49,186 nucleotides of DNA. Origin: BRHc4a sp049325055 (GTDB lineage Bacteria > Bacillota > Desulfotomaculia > Desulfotomaculales > Desulfocucumaceae). The notes under the pieces were generated by a model. The model saw only the letters and a program-made list of their open reading frames with translations, was not told the origin of the DNA and did not search any database. Position numbers and translations under genes: made by a program. Below are positions 16,117 to 22,752 of the stretch, piece after piece. The stretch is taken from the NCBI GenBank assembly GCA_049325055.1, contig JBMOPB010000077.1, forward strand, positions 1 to 49,186, given 5' to 3'. The stretch's first letter is position 1, and each line of letters opens with the position of its first letter.

Positions 16117-17004
16117 TTACTTGATGCCCAGGCTGTGCTTGAAGGCAGCCAGGGTGTTTTTCATAAGCATGGTGATGGTCATGGGGCCCACACCGCCGGG
16201 AACCGGGGTGATTAAGCTGGCCTTTTCCTTGACGTTTTCAAAGTCAACGTCACCGGCAAGCTTGGCCTTGCCTTCAGGGGTCATGCCGATCCTGTTTACG
16301 CCGACGTCGATGACGGCCGCGCCTTCCCTGACCATGTCAGCAGTGACGTAGTTGGGCACGCCGGCGGCCACGATTAGTATATCGGCCATCCTGGTAAAAT
16401 GACCCACATCCTTGGTTCCGGTGTGGACTATGGTCACAGTGGAGTTTGCGCCCTTGGACTTCTGCAGCATTATATTGGCAATTGGCTTGCCCACGATGTT
16501 GCTCCGGCCGACTACGACAACGTGTGCACCCTTGGTTTCAACTCCGCCGCGGATCAAGAGTTCCTGGATCCCGGCCGGGGTGCAGGGATAGAATATTCCC
16601 TCGCCGATAACCAGCCTGCCGACGTTGACAGGGTGGAAGGCGTCTACGTCCTTGTCGGGGTTGATGGCGTACAGAACCTTGGTTTCGTTGATGTGCTTGG
16701 GCAGCGGCAGCTGGACCAGGATACCGTTAATGCTGTCGTCATTGTTGTATTTGTCAATCAGGGCCAGCAGATCATCTTCGGTTATGTCCACCGGCTGGTT
16801 GTCCTGGATCGAGTAAAAGCCCAGTTCCTTGGCGGTTTTTTGTTTTCCGGTTACGTAGCTGACCGAGGCAGGGTTTTCGCCCACCAGAATTGTTACAAGG
16901 CCGGGAACTTTGTTGTACTTTGCCTTAAGAGCGTCAACCTCAGCCTTGATTTCCTCCCGGATTTGCTTGGCCACCTCGGTGCCGGAAATGATTTTTGCTG
17001 CCAT
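16117..17004 (-). CDS. folD: Methylene-THF dehydrogenase / methenyl-THF cyclohydrolase FolD
   Basis: A 295-residue FolD with all catalytic residues: Tyr50 and Lys54 (SYVTGKQKT), Gln98 in VQLPLP, Asp121 (KDVDAFHP), the NADP-binding GRSNIVGKP and the C-terminal TPVPGGVGPMT. It interconverts methylene-, methenyl- and formyl-tetrahydrofolate with NAD(P). It follows nfnB by 37 bases with GAGGAGG before its ATG, so it is almost certainly in the nfnAB operon. That tie to an NADPH-handling flavoenzyme suggests a role in C1 redox metabolism (Wood-Ljungdahl methyl branch or its reverse) beyond biosynthesis. Confidence 0.96.
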   Translation of the reverse strand: MAAKIISGTEVAKQIREEIKAEVDALKAKYNKVPGLVTILVGENPASVSYVTGKQKTAKELGFYSIQDNQPVDITEDDLLALIDKYNNDDSINGILVQLPLPKHINETKVLYAINPDKDVDAFHPVNVGRLVIGEGIFYPCTPAGIQELLIRGGVETKGAHVVVVGRSNIVGKPIANIMLQKSKGANSTVTIVHTGTKDVGHFTRMADILIVAAGVPNYVTADMVREGAAVIDVGVNRIGMTPEGKAKLAGDVDFENVKEKASLITPVPGGVGPMTITMLMKNTLAAFKHSLGIK

Positions 17005-17041
17005 TTGTAATTTCCTCCTCTTTCTACTTTCTATATTATTT

Positions 17042-18457
17042 TTACTTTTTGTTCAGGTACTCATGTATTGAACGGGCTCCGACCTTGCCGGCGCCCATGG
17101 CCAGAATGACCGTGGCCGCTCCGGTGACAACGTCTCCGCCGGCGTAAACCCCGGGCTTGGAGGTGGCGCCGGTCTCGACACTGGCCACAATATTTCCCTT
17201 CCTGTTTATTTCAAGTCCCTTGGTGGTTCTGGGAACAAGCGGGTTGGGCCCCTGTCCGATGGCAACCACCACGGTGTCAACGTCCATTATATACTCCGAT
17301 CCCGGAATGGGAACCGGGCTGCGGCGTCCCGATGCGTCGGGCTCACCCAGTTCGAACCTGATGCACTCCATTCCCGTCACAATACCGTTGTCGTCCCCTA
17401 TAATCTTGGTGGGGCTGGTAAGCAACGCAAACTTGACGCCTTCCTCGTGGGCGTGCTCAACTTCTTCGTGCCTTGCCGGCAGTTCTTTTTCGGACCGGCG
17501 GTATACAATCCATGATTCCTCGGCGCCCAGTCGAAGCGCGGTCCTGGCGGCATCCATGGCGACGTTTCCGCCGCCCAGCACAGCGACTTTTTTGCCTATC
17601 TTGATGGGAGTGTCGAAATCGGGGAACAGGTATGCCTTCATCAGGTTTGTCCTGGTAAGGAACTCGTTGGCGGAATACACACCGCACAGGTTTTCACCGG
17701 GTATTTTCATGAAATACGGCAGTCCGGCGCCGGTGCCGATAAACACCGCGTCAAAGCCCTCTTCCTCCATCAGCTGGTCTACTGTGGCGAACTTGCCAAC
17801 CACCGAGTTAACCTCGATTGCCACTCCAAGCCTTTTGAGGTTGTCCACTTCGGCCTGGACTACCGCTTTGGGAAGGCGGAACTCGGGTATGCCGTACATC
17901 AAAACTCCGCCCGCAACGTGGAGGGCCTCGAAAATGGTTACCTTGTGGCCCAGCTTGGCCAGGTCGGCGGCGCAGGTAAGGCCTGCCGGCCCCGATCCTA
18001 CCACAGCAACTTTGAAGCCTGTAGGGGGCGCAACTTCCGGAATATTTACGCCGGTTTCCAGTTCCAGGTCCGCGCAGAATCTCTCAACGCGTCCGATACC
18101 GACCGGTTCGTGCTTTTTGCCCATTGTGCAGTATTTTTCACATTGGCTTTCCTGGGGGCAGACCCTGCCGCAAACAGCCGGCAGAGCGTTCTTCTCCTTT
18201 ATCTTGGCGATGGCGGCGGCGAAGTCGCCCTCTGCGGCCAGCTTAAGGAATGCCGGTATGTCAACCTCCACCGGGCAACCCTGGCGGCAAGGCTCGTTTT
18301 TGCACTGAATGCAGCGCTGAGCTTCTGCCATTGCTATTTCCCTTGTGTAGCCAAGGGCCACCTCGTTAAAATTCCTGGACCTTAAAGCCGGGTCCTGGGC
18401 CGGCATTTCGTTTTTCTTGGGTACTATCTGCTTTTTGGCTTTCGGGGCGTCAGACAT
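17042..18457 (-). CDS. nfnB: NADH-dependent ferredoxin:NADP+ oxidoreductase subunit NfnB (GltA-like)
   Basis: A 471-residue subunit of the glutamate-synthase small-chain type. The N-terminus has two [4Fe-4S] motif sets (CIQCKNEPCRQGCP near residues 49-62 and CGRVCPQESQCEKYC near 96-110). An FAD-binding GSGPAGLTCAADLAKLG and an NADP-binding GGGNVAMDAARTALRLG follow. With the adjacent NfnA it should form the electron-bifurcating transhydrogenase that couples reduced ferredoxin and NADH to NADP+ reduction. Its first codon overlaps the end of nfnA. Without an nfnA neighbour it would be read as glutamate synthase beta; the pair makes NfnB much more likely. Confidence 0.9.
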   Translation of the reverse strand: MSDAPKAKKQIVPKKNEMPAQDPALRSRNFNEVALGYTREIAMAEAQRCIQCKNEPCRQGCPVEVDIPAFLKLAAEGDFAAAIAKIKEKNALPAVCGRVCPQESQCEKYCTMGKKHEPVGIGRVERFCADLELETGVNIPEVAPPTGFKVAVVGSGPAGLTCAADLAKLGHKVTIFEALHVAGGVLMYGIPEFRLPKAVVQAEVDNLKRLGVAIEVNSVVGKFATVDQLMEEEGFDAVFIGTGAGLPYFMKIPGENLCGVYSANEFLTRTNLMKAYLFPDFDTPIKIGKKVAVLGGGNVAMDAARTALRLGAEESWIVYRRSEKELPARHEEVEHAHEEGVKFALLTSPTKIIGDDNGIVTGMECIRFELGEPDASGRRSPVPIPGSEYIMDVDTVVVAIGQGPNPLVPRTTKGLEINRKGNIVASVETGATSKPGVYAGGDVVTGAATVILAMGAGKVGARSIHEYLNKK

Positions 18458-19320
18458 TATTTACCACCTCCGCATCCGCATTTACAGGTGTGGCTCTCTC
18501 TGTACTTCTCCCTTGCTTTCTGCTCTTCGTCACGGAAGTAGGCGCCCCGCTTGGATAGTTCCTGCCAGTCCACCTGGTGCCCGTCGAATTCGGGACCGTC
18601 AACACACACAAACTTGGTCTCCCCTCCAACGGAAACACGGCAGCACCCGCACATGCCGGTGCCATCCACCATAAGCGCGTTGAGGCTGACGATGGTCTTG
18701 AGGCCGTATTCCCTGGTAACGTTGCAGCAGGCCCTCATCATAGGCTGCGGCCCGATGGCTATTACCAGGGCTATGTTTTCCTTACCCCTGGCATCGATAA
18801 TTTCTTTAAGAACTTCGGTGACAAATCCCTTGCGGACGTAAGATCCGTCGTCGGTGGTGACGTGCAGCTCGCTGCAGGCGTCCCTCATCATGTCTTCCCA
18901 GAACATCAATTCCTTGGTCCTGGATCCGATAATGCCAATGACGTTGTTTCCGGCTGCTTTTAATTCCCTGGCAATGGGGTGAACCGGGGCTATTCCGACT
19001 CCGCCGCCGACCACGATGACGTTGCCGAAATTCTCTATGTGTGAAGGCTCTCCCAGAGGCCCCACAAAGTCCTTGATGTAGCCCCCGGCTTCCATTTTTC
19101 CAAGTTCCTCGGTGGTTTTGCCCACTTCCTGGAAAACGATGGTGATGGTTCCCTTTTCACGGTCGAAATCGGCGATGGTCAGGGGAACTCTTTCCCCGTC
19201 TTCTTTGATGCGAAGAATGACAAACTGGCCTGCCTGGCAGCTTTTGGCCACCTTTGGCGCTTCGATGTCCATTAGCTTGATAATCGGTGAGAAAACTTCT
19301 TTTCTCAGGATTTTGTACAA
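18457..19320 (-). CDS. nfnA: NADH-dependent ferredoxin:NADP+ oxidoreductase subunit NfnA
   Basis: A 287-residue FAD/NAD-binding subunit of the dihydroorotate-dehydrogenase electron-transfer (PyrK-like) family. It shows the FAD site (RVPLTIAD), the NAD-binding VVGGGVGIAPVHPIAREL and the [2Fe-2S] region DGTGMCGCCRVSVGG...FVCVDGPEFDGHQVDW that is typical of NfnA. The start is TTG at 19320 behind AAGGGAGGGG. The last residues (HTCKCGCGGGK) form a Cys/Gly-rich tail not expected in the family; it may bind metal. A sigma-A-like promoter lies just upstream, and a terminator after nusB separates it from the asp23-nusB genes. Confidence 0.9.
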   Translation of the reverse strand: MYKILRKEVFSPIIKLMDIEAPKVAKSCQAGQFVILRIKEDGERVPLTIADFDREKGTITIVFQEVGKTTEELGKMEAGGYIKDFVGPLGEPSHIENFGNVIVVGGGVGIAPVHPIARELKAAGNNVIGIIGSRTKELMFWEDMMRDACSELHVTTDDGSYVRKGFVTEVLKEIIDARGKENIALVIAIGPQPMMRACCNVTREYGLKTIVSLNALMVDGTGMCGCCRVSVGGETKFVCVDGPEFDGHQVDWQELSKRGAYFRDEEQKAREKYRESHTCKCGCGGGK

Positions 19321-19353
19321 GCCCTTTCCCCTCCCTTGAAAAATTATTTCTTT

Positions 19354-19382
19354 ATTATAGATGTTTTAAAAATTACTTTCTA
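19354..19382 (-). promoter_or_regulatory. Sigma-A-type promoter of nfnAB-folD
   Basis: On the minus strand TAGAAA (19382-19377) and a perfect TATAAT (19359-19354) are spaced by 17 bases. The start of transcription would fall about 28 bases before the nfnA TTG. It follows the nusB terminator. Confidence 0.6.
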
Positions 19383-19464
19383 GAAATATGGTTCAATTCC
19401 TGCCGGATGTCTGACTTATGAACAAAATTTATAAAAAGGGCCGTGAGCATAAGGCTTTTTGTCA

Positions 19465-19502
19465 AAAAATAAGGAAGACTCCGGTTAACCGGGCCTTCCT
19501 TT
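19465..19502 (-). terminator. Terminator of the asp23-nusB operon
   Basis: On the minus strand a long hairpin (AAGGAAG with CTTCCTT outside, CCCGG-TTAA-CCGG inside) starts about 17 bases after the nusB stop and is followed by ATTTTTTG. Confidence 0.85.
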
Positions 19503-19518
19503 AAGAACTTAAAGCTTG

Positions 19519-19953
19519 TTATCCGGATTCGGCCCCTTGGCCTTCCGAAGGAGAGGCCTTTTCGGGAATCTTCCCAAGAATGCCGTTGATAAATTTTCCC
19601 GAGTCGCTGCCGCCGTATCTCTTTGCCAGTTCGACGGCCTCGTTGACAGCTACTCCGAAGGGTATGTCGTCGCGGTGCATTATTTCATATATGGCCATGC
19701 GCATTATGTTATGGTCCACCCTTGCCAGCCTGTCTATGTTCCAGTCCCTGCTGAGGGTGGATATGGTTTTGTCTATTTCATTCATGTGTCTTATGGAACC
19801 CAATACCAGCTCCCTGGTGAAATCAATATCCTCCGGGCTTAACTGGTCAAGGCTGGCGGAATGTTGAATGGCCTCTTCAGGGTCAACACCCCCAACGTCC
19901 ACCTGGTAAAGGGATTTCATTGCGGCTTCCCTGGCCTGTCTTCGTCCCATCAA
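19519..19953 (-). CDS. nusB: Transcription antitermination factor NusB
   Basis: A 144-residue all-helical protein that binds boxA RNA with S10 in rRNA antitermination. Family features are GRRQAREAAMKSLYQVD at the start, NIDRLARVDHNIMRMAIYEI in the middle, and GVAVNEAVELAKRYGGSDSGKFINGILGKI. It follows the DUF2273 gene by 11 bases, so asp23-amaP-DUF2273-nusB form one transcript ending at the hairpin 19465-19502. Confidence 0.97.
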   Translation of the reverse strand: MMGRRQAREAAMKSLYQVDVGGVDPEEAIQHSASLDQLSPEDIDFTRELVLGSIRHMNEIDKTISTLSRDWNIDRLARVDHNIMRMAIYEIMHRDDIPFGVAVNEAVELAKRYGGSDSGKFINGILGKIPEKASPSEGQGAESG

Positions 19954-19964
19954 ATGCCCTCCAA

Positions 19965-20183
19965 CTATTTTTCCCTGAACCGGCCGAGAAATATTTCTTT
20001 TATGTCTGCCCGGCGGTCGACCTGTTTACCAATATGATAACCGGCAACTATACAAAGTGATACAAACACTGCCTTTAAAATGCCGTATGTGATGGCGAAC
20101 CACCCAAAAATAAGCCCCAGGGCGATACCTGCCACCTTTCCCCTGTTTTTCTGCAGAAGATCAAGAATCTGTTCCACGTCCAC
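19965..20183 (-). CDS. DUF2273 small membrane protein
   Basis: A 72-residue protein with two adjacent hydrophobic segments (about residues 17-55) and a charged C-terminus. DUF2273 proteins accompany Asp23 and AmaP in many Firmicutes and are thought to belong to the same envelope-stress module. I choose GTG 20183 because AAAGGAG precedes it at 8 bases and because it gives the family's usual length; the frame extends further upstream into amaP. Confidence 0.85.
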   Translation of the reverse strand: MDVEQILDLLQKNRGKVAGIALGLIFGWFAITYGILKAVFVSLCIVAGYHIGKQVDRRADIKEIFLGRFREK

Positions 20184-20196
20184 GGACAGCACTCCT

Positions 20197-20727
20197 TTAT
20201 TCAACGCGCAGCTTCTGGGCGGATATGTTGTCGACAACAACCCGTATATCATGCACCTCGATACCGGTAACTTCCAGAACCCTGTCCCGGACTGTTTTCT
20301 GAAGGACTTCCGACAAATGAGGTATGCTTACATCGGGAGCCACCACGGTTTTTATGCGTATCCCTATACCGCGGGGAATCTGTTCCACCGAAGCCCGGGC
20401 CTCTTTGACCCCTCTTTGGTCCAGTACCACCTTTTCCACCAGTGATTCTATTGCCGACAGGGCGATGCGGACCTGTCCCAGTGATCCGTCCTGAACAATG
20501 GTTTGTTTTTTTCCCGGGTGCAGTCCCAGCCACGCCAGCCTTATTCCGGCCAGGATATAAACCGCCAGCAGTGCATATGCCGTTTCGTAAAAACCGGGCA
20601 TTGCGGCCAGATTACCAAAAATTTCGGCAGGCCAAGGCCAGCCGGCCAGTGTCACCCCGGCCAAAGCAGCCGTTAAAATGCCCAGAAGTGTGTAAATTAC
20701 CACCAAACCCCGGTCAAAAGGGTTCAT
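20197..20727 (-). CDS. amaP: Alkaline shock response membrane anchor protein AmaP
   Basis: A 176-residue protein with two N-terminal membrane segments (about residues 7-27 and 48-68) and a C-terminal Asp23-like domain. It anchors the abundant Asp23 protein at the membrane in staphylococci. I take ATG 20727 (MNPFDRGLVVIY) behind GGAGGG, not the much longer in-frame extension, which carries no recognisable sequence. It lies between asp23 and the DUF2273 gene. Confidence 0.88.
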   Translation of the reverse strand: MNPFDRGLVVIYTLLGILTAALAGVTLAGWPWPAEIFGNLAAMPGFYETAYALLAVYILAGIRLAWLGLHPGKKQTIVQDGSLGQVRIALSAIESLVEKVVLDQRGVKEARASVEQIPRGIGIRIKTVVAPDVSIPHLSEVLQKTVRDRVLEVTGIEVHDIRVVVDNISAQKLRVE

Positions 20728-20842
20728 TTCAGGTTTCCCTCCTGTGTTTAGGACGTCAGAGGCAGGCTGTCGGAGGGCAGGAATAATAACCCGTCCCCCG
20801 GCCGGGAGGCACTGGACTTTAAGCCTGCTACCCTCCGGCGGT

Positions 20843-21250
20843 CTATTTGACTCTGTGTTCTTCCTCTTTACCCTCGTGGGCGAAGGCCACGCCCTGGACA
20901 TTGACGTTTACCTCCACCACGGTAAGGCCGGTCATGTTTTCGATTGCCTTTTTAACGTTTTCTTGAATCTTGGCGGCAACATCAGGTATCCGGGTGCCGT
21001 ATTCCATCACCACGAATATATCCACCGCGGCTTCCTTCTCACCCACTTCCACCTTGACTCCCTTGGACATGTTCTTGCGGCCCAGCATCTCGGCTATGCC
21101 GCCCACCACGCCGCTGCTCATGCCCACCACTCCGGAAACCTCGGTGGCGGCCAGCCCGGCAATTATTTTAACTACCTCGTCCGCGATCTTGATTGACCCG
21201 AGCCCTGTTTTCTCTTCTTTTATCAAAACGTCCTGATCTGCGAACTCCAT
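20843..21250 (-). CDS. Asp23/Gls24 family envelope stress response protein
   Basis: A 135-residue YqhY/Asp23-type protein: GSIKIADEVVKIIAGLAATEVSGVVGMS at the start, then DIFVVMEYGTRIPDVAAKIQENVKKAIENMTGL. In Bacillus subtilis the homologue yqhY sits next to accBC and is linked to acetyl-CoA carboxylase control. Here the usual accBC neighbour lies 13 kb away, separated by the catabolic island. The start is ATG 21250 behind AGGAGGGG. It is the first gene of the asp23-amaP-DUF2273-nusB transcript. Confidence 0.92.
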   Translation of the reverse strand: MEFADQDVLIKEEKTGLGSIKIADEVVKIIAGLAATEVSGVVGMSSGVVGGIAEMLGRKNMSKGVKVEVGEKEAAVDIFVVMEYGTRIPDVAAKIQENVKKAIENMTGLTVVEVNVNVQGVAFAHEGKEEEHRVK

Positions 21251-21335
21251 TAAATACCCCTCCTGCCTTAATACTTGCTATAATTTACCTGCCGCACAGG
21301 TTAATTATAGCAGAACGGCCGGTCTTAATCAAACC

Positions 21336-21357
21336 AAAGAGCCCCGAAGGGCTCTTT
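21336..21357 (-). terminator. Terminator at the end of the catabolic island
   Basis: A perfect 9-bp stem (AAAGAGCCC / GGGCTCTTT) with a 4-base loop. On the minus strand it lies about 150 bases after the DUF1847 stop and before asp23. It is symmetric enough to act in both directions and marks the downstream edge of the island. Confidence 0.75.
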
Positions 21358-21507
21358 TAGAAAGTGGAGGCTACAGCATGGATACTGGAGGAATCAGTCA
21401 AAGGACAATGGCACCTGTTCCAACTTCCAACCTCCGGCTTCTATTTGTGGTGACCCATGACTTCCCTGGGTATGTAAGTGCCTGCATTATTTTATGGTAT
21501 CCGGATC

Positions 21508-22089
21508 TTACTTAAAGCGTGTTTTCATGTAGTATCCCGAGTAAATGGCCGCCAGCGGGTTATGTCCCAGCACGCGGTCCTTCACCGCCAGGGTGGTTAC
21601 CGGGGCCGCCGAAAATCTGTTGAAAAGGGTGTCGTGTCCGACGCACAGGCCCAGCACTATATTCAGATCCGTCCCCTTTTTAGCCAGTACCGCGGCCTGC
21701 CCCGCCGGGTTGCAGATGGCCTCAAAACGGCCTGATATGACGTGGCTGACCCCGAGGTCGTCCTTGTTTATGCCGCCTGCCTTGCAGCACGCCGAATAGA
21801 CCTTGAAATGCCTTTCCAGTATGCCGGACACTGCTTCCGCCTCCCTGGCAAGTCCTACGCAAAAGGCCAGGCCAAGGCATTTATATCCCATTTGCCGGGC
21901 GAATTCAATTATTTCTTCAAGCCTGGTAAGCTGCATGTAATACCCGGCTTCCACTTCCGAAGACGTGACCAGCATGCTCCGGATTTCATCTTTGGTGTAT
22001 TCTTCTGTGCGGGCCAGCCCGCCGGTGCAGTCGAATCCTTCGGAATAACACCGGTGGGCCGGCTTTTGGCCGCAATGGGCGCATTTCAT
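21508..22089 (-). CDS. DUF1847 cysteine-rich protein
   Basis: A 193-residue protein with ten cysteines: Cys3, 6, 14 and 21 (CAHC...C...C at the start), then Cys71, 77, 101, 102, 126 and 149. This matches DUF1847, a family of presumed metal-binding proteins of anaerobes without known function. It begins 12 bases after the frdB stop, with AAGGTGATG as ribosome site, so it is the last gene of the island operon. Because FrdB lacks its quinone-side cluster and no membrane anchor is encoded, this Cys-rich protein is a possible redox partner; that is only an inference from position. Confidence 0.75.
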   Translation of the reverse strand: MKCAHCGQKPAHRCYSEGFDCTGGLARTEEYTKDEIRSMLVTSSEVEAGYYMQLTRLEEIIEFARQMGYKCLGLAFCVGLAREAEAVSGILERHFKVYSACCKAGGINKDDLGVSHVISGRFEAICNPAGQAAVLAKKGTDLNIVLGLCVGHDTLFNRFSAAPVTTLAVKDRVLGHNPLAAIYSGYYMKTRFK

Positions 22090-22100
22090 TTTTCATCACC

Positions 22101-22751
22101 TTATTCCATAGCCACATGGGGAACTTCAATTTTCTTGGGACAAATCTGGAACAACAGATCCCGGAAAATCTGCAGTCCTTCTTCTGTCAGCCCGGCTATT
22201 TTCATTCTTTGGATCCCCAGGGCGTCTCTCGGGTCAACCACCATGCGCATGTTTTTAACCAGCGCCGCCGGGCTGACATTGCCCTGTGATTCTATGCCGG
22301 CGTCACAAATGGCGCATAGCACGCAGGTGGCCGGACTTTCCGCCTTTTGGGCATCTTCAGGAGAGACACGCCCGTTATGCCCGGGTACAGTCAGTATCCA
22401 GGGTATAACCTGCCTTAAAGCCTCAAAGAACGGATCCAGGTCCACCACCAGATCCTTCAGCTGCCGGAATCCCGGCAGCGGCTTTAAGGTCAGCCTGCCT
22501 CCGTCGGCCGCCAGGTCTTTCACCAGGGTCTGGCATGCCAGTCTTGGCCTGTCTTCGATAAACATGGCGCAGGATCCGCAGATGCTGCTGCGGCAGGAAC
22601 GCCTGAAGGAGAGGGCAGGGTCTTGCTGCCAGGCCTTTAAAACCAGGTCCAGGACGGTCTCGTGCGGTTCCCACTCCACTAAATAGTCTTTCATGTACGT
22701 TTCGGCGTCGGTCAGTGGGTTGAAGCGGGCGATGCTAAGAGTAATCTGCAT
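22101..22751 (-). CDS. Fumarate reductase/succinate dehydrogenase-type iron-sulfur subunit lacking the [3Fe-4S] site
   Basis: A 216-residue FrdB/SdhB-family protein. The N-terminal ferredoxin domain has all [2Fe-2S] ligands (Cys53, 58, 61, 73). In the C-terminal domain the [4Fe-4S] ligands are kept: Cys143, 146, 149 (CVLCAIC) and the distant Cys204 (CPKK). The three [3Fe-4S] ligands are all gone: Ile153 replaces the cysteine four after Cys149, Leu200 the one four before Cys204, and Gln194 the one ten before. The Trp that helps bind quinone is also missing. I start at ATG 22751, one base after the frdA stop, behind GGAAAGGGGG. It should pass electrons from FrdA to a soluble acceptor. Confidence 0.88.
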   Translation of the reverse strand: MQITLSIARFNPLTDAETYMKDYLVEWEPHETVLDLVLKAWQQDPALSFRRSCRSSICGSCAMFIEDRPRLACQTLVKDLAADGGRLTLKPLPGFRQLKDLVVDLDPFFEALRQVIPWILTVPGHNGRVSPEDAQKAESPATCVLCAICDAGIESQGNVSPAALVKNMRMVVDPRDALGIQRMKIAGLTEEGLQIFRDLLFQICPKKIEVPHVAME

Positions 22752-22752
22752 C

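Noticed and set aside
17157..18308. 383-codon open frame on the plus strand
   Set aside because: It lies wholly opposite nfnB, has low-complexity Ser/Pro/Thr-rich sequence and no ribosome site or family motif. It is a mirror frame of a G/C-rich gene.
17042..18457. Glutamate synthase small subunit
   Set aside because: The overlapping nfnA gene and absence of a glutamate synthase large subunit favour NfnB.
21742..22686. 314-codon open frame on the plus strand across the DUF1847 and frdB genes
   Set aside because: It is opposite two well-supported genes, with no recognisable domain.
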